NCBI RefSeq assembly: GCF_900167075.1
Contig: NZ_FUWH01000016.1
Coordinates: forward strand, 1-38,386
Source of the DNA: Sediminibacterium ginsengisoli
GTDB taxonomy: Bacteria; Bacteroidota; Bacteroidia; Chitinophagales; Chitinophagaceae
Reading direction: 5' to 3'
Length of the DNA: 38,386 nt
In this document: positions 1 to 7,853 of the stretch, piece by piece
How the letters are laid out: the number at the start of each line of letters is the position of its first letter
Position numbering within the stretch: the stretch's first letter is position 1
Notes under the pieces: model-generated
Database searches by the model: none
The model's input: only the letters and a program-made list of their open reading frames with translations
Told to the model about the DNA's origin: nothing
Position numbers and translations under genes: made by a program

Positions 1-1
1 C

Positions 2-286
2 CGAAGGTGGGATATTGAAGTCTTTTTCAAATTCATCAAGCAATTATTCAATTTCAGTCACCTGGTGAATAGAAGTGAAAATGGGATTAAGGTTGTTCTC
101 TATGTCACAATGATCGCAGCCATTTTATTAAGCGCTTATAAAAAAGAAACGAAACAACCGGGATATAAAATACCCAGGCTGAAGTTCGCCGCTGATCTCG
201 AAGCAGAGATAATTAAATATCTGATTATCAAGTGCGGCGGTGATCCCGAAAAAATGAACGCTATTTTATTGTGTAACTCCTCATAA
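2..286 (+). CDS. IS4-family transposase, C-terminal fragment (cut by window edge)
   Basis: The frame is open from base 2 and ends at TAA 284-286, so this is the last 94 residues of a gene that begins outside the window. It starts with RRWDIEVFFKFIKQ, which matches the Y/R-R-W-x-I-E-x-x-F-K-x-x-K signature around the catalytic Glu of IS4-type DDE transposases. A hydrophobic helix (VVLYVTMIAAILLSAY) follows, as is usual after that signature. A GTG at 65 is a possible internal start but lies downstream of the catalytic motif, so it is not the true one. Whether the full gene is intact cannot be judged. It marks the left end of the window as a former or present insertion-sequence site. The IS terminal repeat was not identified. 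Confidence 0.8.
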   Translation, partial: RRWDIEVFFKFIKQLFNFSHLVNRSENGIKVVLYVTMIAAILLSAYKKETKQPGYKIPRLKFAADLEAEIIKYLIIKCGGDPEKMNAILLCNSS

Positions 287-334
287 ATATCTTTCGAACA
301 CCTGTGGTCGCCTGACCAACAACAATTTGAAATA

Positions 335-356
335 TCAACCTATACACTTAGGTTGA
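335..356. repeat. 8-bp inverted repeat downstream of the IS4 transposase
   Basis: TCAACCTA (335-342) and TAGGTTGA (349-356) are perfect inverted arms around a 6-base loop. The pair lies 48 bases after the transposase stop. It could be a hairpin near the IS end or a weak terminator; there is no T-run on either side. The role is not known. Confidence 0.4.
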
Positions 357-417
357 CGTTCGTAAACAGTCCTTTAAAAATGCTTAATCTATATGCAACT
401 TTACAAATAGAAACAGC

Positions 418-485
418 GTGCTGCGCTGAGTCCCCTTCGGGAGACATCAGCGAGAAAAGAAAGACGATGTCAGCGGCCCGAGCAC
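418..485. other. Hairpin-rich spacer, possible structured RNA
   Basis: The spacer 287-554 holds no convincing gene. Within it, GTGCT (418-422) can pair with AGCAC (481-485). Inside that, CGCTGA (424-429) pairs with TCAGCG (447-452) around a C-rich/TTCG/G-rich core. A perfect 10-base palindrome ATCGTACGAT follows at 491-500. These nested dyads could form a multi-stem RNA or a 3'-end structure of the minus-strand operon that ends at 555. No known RNA family was recognised. Confidence 0.25.
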
Positions 486-554
486 CAGAAATCGTACGAT
501 AAAGATTTGCGAACCCGGAAGCGGTTACCTTTTAACTATTACCGGCTAAGCATC

Positions 555-1103
555 TTAGCTGCGCATCATCGCCAGCATGATCATACTGCCAAACAGCACG
601 ACTTCGCCCACACGCTGAATGAGTCCGCGGACCGGCATTTTAGGCATGGAGATAAGGATGATGACAAAGAACATGATCACTGCAGCGGTCTTGTAGTCCC
701 AGAAGGGCTGCGGACCAAATTCGTCGGCTGCTTTGGAAAGGAAATAAACTCCGCCTGCGTATTCGATAAAGCCACCGATATTATGAATCTGTTGCCTGGT
801 GCTTCCCTGGAAGGGCGAGCCCGGATCGCAGGGGAAGAATGCTGCCAGCGTATAGCCGGTACCGAGGCAGAAGGAGAGACCGAACAATGGCCCGCTGCCC
901 AGTGAAAGCGCTGTTACCAGGAAACAGGCAATTCCTACCGGAAGGAAAAGTCCTTTATTAACCTGAGGGGAAAGCGGGGCTCCGAATTCGCCCAGTTCAC
1001 TGATGGTGTCGCGGAGCTGGCTGTGTTTTTTGATGCGGATGCCAAAATAAATAATGCCGATCGCAAGATATACGGTAACAGCAATGGAAAGAATGAAAAT
1101 CAT
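555..1103 (-). CDS. DUF998 family membrane protein
   Basis: The 182-residue protein is almost entirely hydrophobic, with about six membrane spans. It contains FFPCDPG near residue 90, followed by a loop with paired polar residues; the F-P-x-D-P-G motif in this setting is typical of DUF998 integral membrane proteins. The function of the family is not established. The ATG at 1103 lies 35 bases after the stop of ytxJ, so the gene is probably the last of a three-gene minus-strand operon (small lipoprotein, ytxJ, this gene). No clear T-run terminator follows it; the hairpin-rich spacer and the IS4 remnant do. Confidence 0.75.
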   Translation of the reverse strand: MIFILSIAVTVYLAIGIIYFGIRIKKHSQLRDTISELGEFGAPLSPQVNKGLFLPVGIACFLVTALSLGSGPLFGLSFCLGTGYTLAAFFPCDPGSPFQGSTRQQIHNIGGFIEYAGGVYFLSKAADEFGPQPFWDYKTAAVIMFFVIILISMPKMPVRGLIQRVGEVVLFGSMIMLAMMRS

Positions 1104-1138
1104 AATCAGCAGTAAGCAGGTGTAAAATAAGAACAGGA

Positions 1139-1471
1139 TCAGGCTACCTGTTGTGCGATCTCGTCCATAGTGATGCCCATATGACTTTCATCATAAATAC
1201 ATTCACCGTTCCGGATCACCAGCACCTGCGGCGATTCGTGATGTACGTGAAACTTCTCTGCAATTTCATTGGAAATGGAGCGGAAAGCGATCAGGTCGAG
1301 GTAATAGAAATCCGCATCCGTATGCACCGATTCTCTTTCCAGTCGTGACAGAACCATAGAACTGATGCTGCAGCGGGTACTATGCTTGAAAATGACCTGC
1401 GGCTTACCGGCAGATGCTGCCTGTATATCCGCAAGTTGTTCTTCTTTTGTAAGTTTTATCCAGTTGATCAT
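1139..1471 (-). CDS. ytxJ: Bacillithiol system redox-active protein YtxJ (monothiol bacilliredoxin-like)
   Basis: A 110-residue protein with a thioredoxin-like fold. The segment IFKHSTRCSISSMVLSRLE (about residues 28-46) is the hallmark of the YtxJ/BrxC (DUF2847) family: a single active Cys in a TRCS/P-I-S context instead of a CxxC. Later segments SPQVLVIRNGECIY and the C-terminal SHMGIT motif also fit. The family is thought to reduce mixed disulfides with bacillithiol in the cytoplasm of Firmicutes and Bacteroidetes, using one catalytic Cys. The length is typical. It sits between a small lipoprotein gene (30 bases upstream) and a DUF998 gene, probably as one transcript. The family assignment is strong; the redox partner is inferred from the family. 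Confidence 0.85.
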   Translation of the reverse strand: MINWIKLTKEEQLADIQAASAGKPQVIFKHSTRCSISSMVLSRLERESVHTDADFYYLDLIAFRSISNEIAEKFHVHHESPQVLVIRNGECIYDESHMGITMDEIAQQVA

Positions 1472-1500
1472 TGCGCTCCGTTTAAAAATACCTGCCGTTG

Positions 1501-1620
1501 TTATATCTTAAAATAATTCGGATTGGTGGTTGGACAGCCTTTACCTTTACTGGAAGCGCAGGAAGACAGGAACACCGCGCCGGAAAATGCAAGAAGCGTC
1601 AGTATAATAATCTTTTTCAT
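1501..1620 (-). CDS. Small lipoprotein, 39 residues
   Basis: This is a short open frame from ATG 1620 to TAA 1501. It has a charged start (MKK), a hydrophobic stretch and a lipobox LSSC with the Cys at residue 21. The mature part would be only 19 residues, Lys/Ser/Pro-rich with one more Cys (KGKGCPTTNP). This is a classic signal peptidase II lipoprotein layout. It is the first gene of the operon with ytxJ, and a TAnnTTTG promoter element lies 43 bases upstream. The function is unknown. Very small lipoproteins of this kind are common in Bacteroidota. The extra Cys next to a thiol-redox gene is suggestive but proves nothing. Confidence 0.7.
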   Translation of the reverse strand: MKKIIILTLLAFSGAVFLSSCASSKGKGCPTTNPNYFKI

Positions 1621-1662
1621 ACCTGATAATTAAATATGATATTAGCCTTAATTTGGCTTTTA

Positions 1663-1670
1663 CAAAGGTA
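1663..1670 (-). promoter_or_regulatory. Bacteroidota-type -7 element (TACCTTTG) for the lipoprotein-ytxJ operon
   Basis: On the minus strand TACCTTTG fits the TAnnTTTG consensus. It would place transcription start near 1659, giving a leader of about 39 bases before the ATG at 1620. The -33 region is not a clean match (TTTC rather than TTTG). Confidence 0.5.
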
Positions 1671-1745
1671 AAGATAAGGTGTGGCATGGAAATGCAGCCT
1701 GTCAGGTCTGCCGATTATTCTTAAAATGTGTTAACATATCAGATC

Positions 1746-3113
1746 ATGAAGGTTCATTTTATATCGATTGGAGGTAGTGTGATGCACCAGCTGGCTATTG
1801 CACTGAAGCGGAAGGGGTACCAGGTAACCGGTACTGATGATGAGATATTTGAACCTGCACTGGGCAATCTGGCCGCCGAAGGATTGTTACCTGCGGCGAT
1901 GGGCTGGCAGCCCGATCTGATCAGTCCGGATCTTGACGCAGTGATCCTGGGTATGCATGCCCGTATCGACAACCCGGAACTGGTGAAAGCCCGGGAACTG
2001 GGGTTGAAGATCTATTCTTTCCCCGAATATATCTATCATGAAAGCAGGCAGAAGCAAAGGATCGTGGTAGGCGGAAGCCATGGCAAGACCACCACTACGA
2101 GTATGATCATGCATGTGCTGAAAACCCTGGGCAGGGATTTCGATTATCTTGTCGGGGCCAGGCTGAACGGTTTCGATCAGTCGGTTAAAATAACAGATTC
2201 GCCGCTGATCGTTTGTGAAGGTGATGAATATCCGGCCAGTGCGATCGAGCGTAAGCCTAAATTTCATTTCCTTTTTCCGCATGTGGCGATCCTTACAGGG
2301 ATTGCCTGGGATCATATCAATGTATTTCCCACTTTTGAGATCTACCTGGAGCAATTCCGCATTTTTATCGGGAAAATAGAAGCCGGCGGCCTGCTCATCT
2401 ATAATGAAACAGACCCGGTACTTGCAGCGCTGGTTGATGAGTGCCGCAGGGAAGACCTCCGTTACCAGCCATATGGCGTACCGGAACATACTATTTCAAA
2501 CGGCGCCACCACGGTAACGCTGGATGGTGTGAGCGGCTCACTGCAGGTGTTCGGCAACCATAACCTGATGAACCTGAATGCGGCTTTTTATGCCTGCCGG
2601 GAAACAGGTATTGCCGCCGCGGATTTTATTCCTGCCATCGGCAGTTTTGCAGGAGCATCCAAAAGACTGGAACTGCTGGCAGCGAATAACGACACGAATG
2701 TTTACCGTGATTTCGCCCATGCACCCAGCAAGGTAAAAGCAACCATTGAAGCGGTAAAAAAACAATATCCCGAACGCAGGCTGATCGCGTTGCTCGAGCT
2801 GCATACCTACAGCAGTCTCAATGCCGATTTCATGGAGCAATACCAGCATGTGATGGATGAAGCCGACGAGGCTGCGGTATTTTATTCGAAGCACGCGCTG
2901 GAGATCAAAAAAATGCCGGAACTCGCGGCAGATAAGGTTGTGACAGGTTTTGCAAAGCCCGGACTGGAAGTGATTACAGACAGGGATACGCTGCAAGACT
3001 GGCTGGAAGCAAGGAATTACCGGCAGTCAAATCTTCTTTTAATGAGCAGCGGCAATTATGATGGGCTGGATATGCTTACATTCGCAAAAAAAATCACGCA
3101 AACTTCAACCTAA
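1746..3113 (+). CDS. mpl: UDP-N-acetylmuramate:L-alanyl-gamma-D-glutamyl-meso-diaminopimelate ligase
   Basis: A Mur-ligase of 455 residues. The N-terminus MKVHFISIGG is the nucleotide-sugar-binding loop of the MurC/Mpl group. The P-loop GGSHGKTTTT lies at about residues 109-118. The EGDEYPAS and HINVFPT segments and the RDFAHAPSK motif near residue 320 identify Mpl rather than MurC. The enzyme joins recycled murein tripeptide to UDP-MurNAc in the cytoplasm with ATP, bypassing stepwise synthesis. An earlier in-frame GTG at 1728 would add six residues; the ATG at 1746 is chosen because family members begin at the beta strand MKVHFI. The exonuclease gene starts 19 bases after the stop, so the two are likely co-transcribed. 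Confidence 0.9.
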   Translation: MKVHFISIGGSVMHQLAIALKRKGYQVTGTDDEIFEPALGNLAAEGLLPAAMGWQPDLISPDLDAVILGMHARIDNPELVKARELGLKIYSFPEYIYHESRQKQRIVVGGSHGKTTTTSMIMHVLKTLGRDFDYLVGARLNGFDQSVKITDSPLIVCEGDEYPASAIERKPKFHFLFPHVAILTGIAWDHINVFPTFEIYLEQFRIFIGKIEAGGLLIYNETDPVLAALVDECRREDLRYQPYGVPEHTISNGATTVTLDGVSGSLQVFGNHNLMNLNAAFYACRETGIAAADFIPAIGSFAGASKRLELLAANNDTNVYRDFAHAPSKVKATIEAVKKQYPERRLIALLELHTYSSLNADFMEQYQHVMDEADEAAVFYSKHALEIKKMPELAADKVVTGFAKPGLEVITDRDTLQDWLEARNYRQSNLLLMSSGNYDGLDMLTFAKKITQTST

Positions 3114-3132
3114 GAAAACCTCGTTCCATCCA

Positions 3133-3903
3133 ATGAAACTTCAACTTACGCGCCCCATTGCATTTATTGACCTGGAAACAACAGGTGTTAACATCAGCAC
3201 AGACAGGATCATTGAACTTGCTGTTGTAAAGATCATGCCGGATGGCAGCCGCCAGGTGAAGCGTAAACTGATCAATCCGCTGATGCCTATCCCTGCCGGC
3301 TCTTCCGAAATCCATGGTATTACAGACGAGATGGTAAAAGACGCACCTTCTTTTAAACAGGTGGCCAATGAAGTAAAACAGTTCATCGACAACTGCGATC
3401 TCGCCGGTTATAACAGTAACCGTTTCGATATACCCATGCTGATTGAAGAATTTCTGCGCATTGGTATCGATTTTTCAACCGATGGCCGCAGGCTGGTGGA
3501 TGTACAGAAAGTATTTCATATGATGGAACAGCGTACGCTAAGCGCTGCCTATAAATTCTATTGCCAGAAAAACCTCGATGGCGCACACAGCGCAGAAGCA
3601 GATGCCACTGCAACCTGGGAAGTGCTGGAAGCGCAGGTGGAACGTTATCCGCAGATCGGTAATACCGTAGAAAGTATTGTGAAATTTACCGGTGAAGATG
3701 ATATCGTGGATTTTGCCCGCCGTTTTGTAAAAGACAAAGGTGTAGAGGTTTTCAACTTCGGCAAACACAAAGGCAAACCCGTTGTTCAGGTGCTGAAGGA
3801 AGAACCACAGTACTACGACTGGATGATGAAAGGTGATTTTGCCATGAATACCAAGCAGAAACTGACCGAAATACTGAACCGCACTCTGTTAAAAAAAGGG
3901 TAA
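3133..3903 (+). CDS. DnaQ-like 3'-5' exonuclease (DEDDh) with ExoX-like C-terminal domain
   Basis: A 256-residue protein. Exo I motif AFIDLETTGVN is at about residues 9-19, Exo II GYNSNRFDIPML at about 95-106, and Exo III AHSAEADATAT with the catalytic His and Asp follows. This gives the full DEDDh set of two-metal exonucleases such as the DNA polymerase III epsilon subunit, RNase T and ExoX. The last 45 residues (FNFGKHKGKPVVQVLKEEPQYY onward in part) form the short FGKHKG domain seen after the exonuclease fold in ExoX-like proteins. The ATG at 3133 is chosen because the open upstream frame, from 3058, lies inside mpl. The substrate is likely single-stranded or recessed DNA ends in repair; the exact role is unknown. 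Confidence 0.85.
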   Translation: MKLQLTRPIAFIDLETTGVNISTDRIIELAVVKIMPDGSRQVKRKLINPLMPIPAGSSEIHGITDEMVKDAPSFKQVANEVKQFIDNCDLAGYNSNRFDIPMLIEEFLRIGIDFSTDGRRLVDVQKVFHMMEQRTLSAAYKFYCQKNLDGAHSAEADATATWEVLEAQVERYPQIGNTVESIVKFTGEDDIVDFARRFVKDKGVEVFNFGKHKGKPVVQVLKEEPQYYDWMMKGDFAMNTKQKLTEILNRTLLKKG

Positions 3904-3916
3904 GTTTGGTTATTCA

Positions 3917-3967
3917 CGGGTGTTTTTACCCGATTTGGCGATCCGGATCGCAGGATTATGCCTGCGA
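3917..3967. repeat. Three dyad symmetries in the spacer before the GT2 gene
   Basis: CGGGT/ACCCG arms (3917-3921 and 3928-3932), a perfect 14-base palindrome GCGATCCGGATCGC (3938-3951), and TCGCAGG/CCTGCGA arms (3948-3954 and 3961-3967) crowd a 104-base spacer. None is followed by a clear T-run, so operator or RNA-structure roles are as likely as termination. Confidence 0.4.
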
Positions 3968-4007
3968 ATTGTAACTTAGCGCAAAACAATAAAAGTTCCC
4001 TGGCTAT

Positions 4008-4787
4008 TTGGAAAAGTTAGTTATCATACCAACCTATAATGAAAAGGATAATATCACAGCTATTATCGAAGCCGTATTTGTGCTCGATCAGGGCTACCAT
4101 ATCCTTGTGATTGATGATGGATCTCCCGACGGTACTGCTGCGATCGTTAAATCGCTGATAGCTGTTTATCCCGGAAAATTATTCATTGAAGAAAGAAGCG
4201 GCAAACTCGGACTTGGTACCGCTTATATACACGGTTTCAAATGGAGCCTTGACCGGGGGTACCAGTTCATTTTTGAAATGGATGCCGATTTCTCCCACAA
4301 TCCTGCAGATCTTGAACGTCTTTACAATGCCTGCAAATACGAACAGGCAGATGTTGCCGTAGGAAGCCGTTATGTACCCGGTGGAAAAACAGAGAACTGG
4401 CCGCTCGACAGGAAATTATATTCCAAGGGCGGCGCACTATATACCAAACTCATTACCTGGATGCCGGTAAACGACCCTACAGCGGGCTTTGTATGTTACC
4501 GCAGCACAGTGCTGGAAACCATTAACCTGGACGAGATCACATTTGTGGGCTATGCATTCCAGATCGAAATGAAATTTGCAGCCTGGAAGCTCGGCTTCAG
4601 GATCAAGGAAGTGCCTATCACTTTCATCGACCGTAAAATCGGTGTAAGCAAGATGAGTAAAGGCATTATCAAAGAAGGTGTAATAGGAGTGCTGCGGATC
4701 CAGTGGGACAGTATGTTTAAAAACTACCGCAAGCGCCTGAACAAAAACAGCTTCGATACCACATCTGCAGAGCGGAAAGCAAGTTAA
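4008..4787 (+). CDS. Polyprenol monophosphomannose synthase-like glycosyltransferase (GT2)
   Basis: A 259-residue GT-A fold enzyme. MEKLVIIPTYNEKDNI begins the nucleotide-binding domain, VIDDGSPDGT follows at about residues 35-44, and MDADFSHNP near residue 93 carries the metal-binding DxD-like motif. VGSRYVPGG and the downstream DPTAGFVCYR segment match the Dpm1-type branch, which moves mannose (or a related sugar) from GDP-sugar to polyprenyl phosphate at the inner face of the membrane. There are no C-terminal membrane spans, as in the short soluble Dpm1 form. The start is a TTG at 4008; it is accepted because EKLVIIPTYNE is the conserved N-terminus. It converges on the ABC permease gene with 31 bases between. 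The donor sugar is inferred. Confidence 0.85.
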   Translation: MEKLVIIPTYNEKDNITAIIEAVFVLDQGYHILVIDDGSPDGTAAIVKSLIAVYPGKLFIEERSGKLGLGTAYIHGFKWSLDRGYQFIFEMDADFSHNPADLERLYNACKYEQADVAVGSRYVPGGKTENWPLDRKLYSKGGALYTKLITWMPVNDPTAGFVCYRSTVLETINLDEITFVGYAFQIEMKFAAWKLGFRIKEVPITFIDRKIGVSKMSKGIIKEGVIGVLRIQWDSMFKNYRKRLNKNSFDTTSAERKAS

Positions 4788-4818
4788 CCCTGTCACAACC
4801 AGGCCAGCCTGCAAAAGA

Positions 4819-6528
4819 TCAGCCGTGCTTATAACGGCGGAGTTTAGTCCATTCGCGTGCTCTTAAAGCATCCAGCACCAGCCAGGTGGCAATACCCGAC
4901 AGCACAGCAAGCATAATTACTACCACCATGAACTGGTAAAGTAAATAATGCAGCAGCGCCAATAAAGCCGGGATAAACATGGCAATCAGCGTACGCACAA
5001 AACTTCCCTTCGGCGCATTGGATTGTTCTTCTGAAAAAGGAAGCTGTGTAATAGATATATAGGCCATCAGCGAAGCGATCAGTAATATATTGGCCATCCC
5101 CAGCAAAAGATTCGGAATTATTTTAATACCGATCACCGATACGGCAGCTATAGTGATCAGTAAAACAACAGGAACAAAGAATTTTACGATGGTGGCTTTC
5201 ACGGCACCGCTGATCAATTCACCCGGAGTGCGTACCGGTGTGGTATAATAGATCCAGGCGGCTTTGTATTTGTCTGAATAAATTAATTGGGGCAGCGCCA
5301 TCATCAGGATAAAACTGCTGAAATAAGTAACTCCCATAAAAATGAATTTACCCGAACCCTGCTGGTTGCGTATAGTGGTAAGGGTGAGTCCATTGGAATT
5401 CATGAACATGATCACGAGATATACCAGCATATAACCGAAAGCCGGGTACACTTTCAGTTTGAAATCACGACTACGGCCCGTCATTTTCCAGGTAAGCAGG
5501 AATGACATACGCTCAGCACCCGGCCTGGTGATTAATGATGCCAGTCTGGACGACAGCGTACGCGTATTCCCTCTTGCCTTTGTTGCTTTTTCCGTTGCTG
5601 CCGGCCCACTGTCTGCGCTTCCGCTGATCATGGCCAGTTTGCTGTTGAAAGATGGCGCAAAATATTTTACAACTGCCCAGATAGAAAGCGCCGGCACAGC
5701 AATGCTTGCAAGGAAAGAAATGAAATGCGGCCAGGTAAACCGGAATGAATAGAGGAACTGCCAGCTGCCGGCGAACCAGTAAGAAGGAAGGAGCCAGGCC
5801 CAGGCTTTTCCTTCGATACTGAACTGTTCATAAAGTGCTTTATTAATGAGCCGTGGTACGATCTGGTAACTGCCATAAATAAATACGGCAAAGAAGATCT
5901 GGAAATAACTGATCACAGTTTTGAACCTGGCCGGCGTTGTGATACGAAGGATCACAAGATAAACGGCATTGATCAGGAAAATAGTAAACAGTGTAGCTGC
6001 TCCAACCATCAGCATAAAAGGAATGACGGAACCCCAGCCCGTTTTCACAATAAGATAAATAAGTCCCGGCAATGTCATCGGGATCATCATTTTCGATATA
6101 TGTATAATGATATGCAGTAACCGCGCCAGGAGGAAGGTTTTATCATTTACCGGTTTGGGCAGTATGATCATTGTATCTCTTACATCGATCAGTACAGATG
6201 TGAAATCCGAGATCAGTGTAAAAGCCAGCATGAATATATAAATGGCAAAATAAAGGGTGAGCTTTGTAATGTATTCTGTGCCGACAAAAAATGTGGTCAG
6301 GAAAAGTAACCCAACCACGGCAGACACGATCATGGTACCGATCGTGGCGAATTTCGAAGGGTTTTCATTTTTTCCCTGGGTTTGACGCAGACTGTTGGGG
6401 CGTCTGTCGTCCATCATCAGTTTGGTGGAAAGGATGGCTTTCAGTTGTGCAGTATTCACTCCCATACGCCTGTATAAAGACGATGGCTGCAGCAATAAAA
6501 AAAGATAGGCGCGGTTGATGATGTTCAT
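4819..6528 (-). CDS. ABC-2 type transporter permease
   Basis: A 569-residue, highly hydrophobic protein with roughly a dozen predicted membrane spans and a charged loop rich in Arg, Lys and Thr near residues 305-340. Its start is 9 bases after the stop of an ABC ATPase gene, so the two form one transporter. The length and double-block topology resemble the large ABC-2 exporter permeases of Bacteroidota, but the substrate cannot be told. The ATG at 6528 is used; a second Met at residue 22 is a possible alternative start. No glycan, O-antigen or gliding (GldF-type) signature was recognised. Confidence 0.75.
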   Translation of the reverse strand: MNIINRAYLFLLLQPSSLYRRMGVNTAQLKAILSTKLMMDDRRPNSLRQTQGKNENPSKFATIGTMIVSAVVGLLFLTTFFVGTEYITKLTLYFAIYIFMLAFTLISDFTSVLIDVRDTMIILPKPVNDKTFLLARLLHIIIHISKMMIPMTLPGLIYLIVKTGWGSVIPFMLMVGAATLFTIFLINAVYLVILRITTPARFKTVISYFQIFFAVFIYGSYQIVPRLINKALYEQFSIEGKAWAWLLPSYWFAGSWQFLYSFRFTWPHFISFLASIAVPALSIWAVVKYFAPSFNSKLAMISGSADSGPAATEKATKARGNTRTLSSRLASLITRPGAERMSFLLTWKMTGRSRDFKLKVYPAFGYMLVYLVIMFMNSNGLTLTTIRNQQGSGKFIFMGVTYFSSFILMMALPQLIYSDKYKAAWIYYTTPVRTPGELISGAVKATIVKFFVPVVLLITIAAVSVIGIKIIPNLLLGMANILLIASLMAYISITQLPFSEEQSNAPKGSFVRTLIAMFIPALLALLHYLLYQFMVVVIMLAVLSGIATWLVLDALRAREWTKLRRYKHG

Positions 6529-6537
6529 AACGTAAGG

Positions 6538-7311
6538 TTAATGTCCGAATGCGTTCATGAGCTTGTCGGCCGCATCTGTGAGTGTGTCTTTTGCAGTCAG
6601 CTGCGCAAAAATATGTTCGAGGCTGTGGTTGCCCTGCTGTTGTTTCAGTTCTTCGAAACTGCCGTCTGCTATCACTGTTCCGTTATTGATGAGCACAATG
6701 CGGTCGCTTACTTTTTCTACGATATCCATCATGTGACTACAGTAGAAAATAGTTTTACCATCACGCGCCAGTTTGCTGATCAGTTCTTTTACAATGATCA
6801 CACTGTTGGCATCCAGTCCGCTCAATGGTTCATCGAGGATAATGATGTCGGGATTATGTAAAAGCCCTGACACGATCAGCACTTTCTGACGCATGCCTTT
6901 GCTGAATGTATCCATGCGCTGGTTGACATTGGTTTCCAGTCCGAAAGCCGAGAGCATTTTCATCATCCGTTCCTGTGCGAGATCTGCCGGAATCCCATAC
7001 AGTTCAGCCATAAAGCCAAGGAATTCCGCAGGCGTAAGCACTTCATATAATTCTGCAAGTTCCGGCACATAACCGATGCGGCTTTTTACGGCAAGGGGAT
7101 CATTGCGCAGATCGATGCCATCAACCGTTACTTCGCCTTCATAATCCGAAATCAGTCCGCAGAGAATTTTCACCGTAGTGCTTTTACCCGCGCCGTTGGG
7201 GCCGATATATCCGATTACCTGGCCGCGGTATATGTCGAGATTGACGCCGTTCAATACCTGTTTATTGCTGTAATGTTTATGTACATTTTTCAGGCTGATG
7301 ATGGGGTTCAT
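6538..7311 (-). CDS. ABC transporter ATP-binding protein
   Basis: A 257-residue ATPase subunit. The Walker A motif GPNGAGKST is at about residues 37-45, the signature is FSKGMRQKV near residue 138, Walker B is IIILDEPLSGLD near residue 157, and the H-loop is CSHMMD. FSKGMRQK in place of LSGGQ is usual for ABC-2 exporters of the NatA/CcmA-like class. It precedes the permease gene by 9 bases and forms with it a two-component exporter at the inner membrane. The substrate is unknown. Confidence 0.85.
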   Translation of the reverse strand: MNPIISLKNVHKHYSNKQVLNGVNLDIYRGQVIGYIGPNGAGKSTTVKILCGLISDYEGEVTVDGIDLRNDPLAVKSRIGYVPELAELYEVLTPAEFLGFMAELYGIPADLAQERMMKMLSAFGLETNVNQRMDTFSKGMRQKVLIVSGLLHNPDIIILDEPLSGLDANSVIIVKELISKLARDGKTIFYCSHMMDIVEKVSDRIVLINNGTVIADGSFEELKQQQGNHSLEHIFAQLTAKDTLTDAADKLMNAFGH

Positions 7312-7348
7312 ATCAATACACTTTGTCGCTTTATGGGAAATATAAGAT

Positions 7349-7804
7349 TCAGTCTGCCTTTACCTTCATCACAACTTTTTTCACACGGGTTGGTGTTCCC
7401 GAAATGATGCCAGGCATATGCAGGTCGGTAGGATAGAGGATCGCAAACATGAAAGGCTGCAGTTTCGAGAAAAAAGCCGGCCGTTCTGCAAATATCATCT
7501 CATCTGTTTCCGCGTTATAAGGAACAGAAGGCAACTGATCCTGTAACAACAGGTGCCCGATCAGTTCTTCACCCGCCAGCAGGTACTGGATATCAATATA
7601 GGTTTTATGTGATTCCAGCTGTTCGGATGCTGCATCTTTTGTGTCGTATTCATCCACAATGGCAATAATATTTTCACCGTCTACTTCATGTTTGCCAGTC
7701 GGGATAGCAGCAAAATCTGTTTCCTGCAGAAATACCAGTGCCTGCCGGATGCGGCTTCCCAGTGTGTAATACCGCGAAGCATATGCAATATCATCGATGA
7801 TCAT
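7349..7804 (-). CDS. YhcH/YjgK/YiaL family protein (DUF386)
   Basis: A 151-residue cytoplasmic protein of the YhcH/YjgK/YiaL cupin-like family. The signatures are GKHEVDGENIIAIVDEYDTK (about residues 37-56), the HKTYIDIQYLLAGEE block near residue 65, and FAILYPTDLHMPGI near residue 118, whose His, Glu and Asp residues would hold a metal. Family members are linked to sugar-acid or sialic-acid catabolism, where they may act as epimerases or beta-galactosidase beta-like proteins. Here there are no sugar genes nearby, so the substrate is unknown. It lies 49 bases after the DUF2452 gene in the same direction. Confidence 0.85.
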   Translation of the reverse strand: MIIDDIAYASRYYTLGSRIRQALVFLQETDFAAIPTGKHEVDGENIIAIVDEYDTKDAASEQLESHKTYIDIQYLLAGEELIGHLLLQDQLPSVPYNAETDEMIFAERPAFFSKLQPFMFAILYPTDLHMPGIISGTPTRVKKVVMKVKAD

Positions 7805-7853
7805 CCTGTTAATTTACGGTAAGGTATTCAATTTGCCGCGATACGGGTTGGTT

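Noticed and set aside
507..905. Plus-strand 132-codon ORF
   Set aside because: It is antisense to the DUF998 gene, has no domain, and its His/Asp-rich composition is what the reverse of a hydrophobic gene gives.
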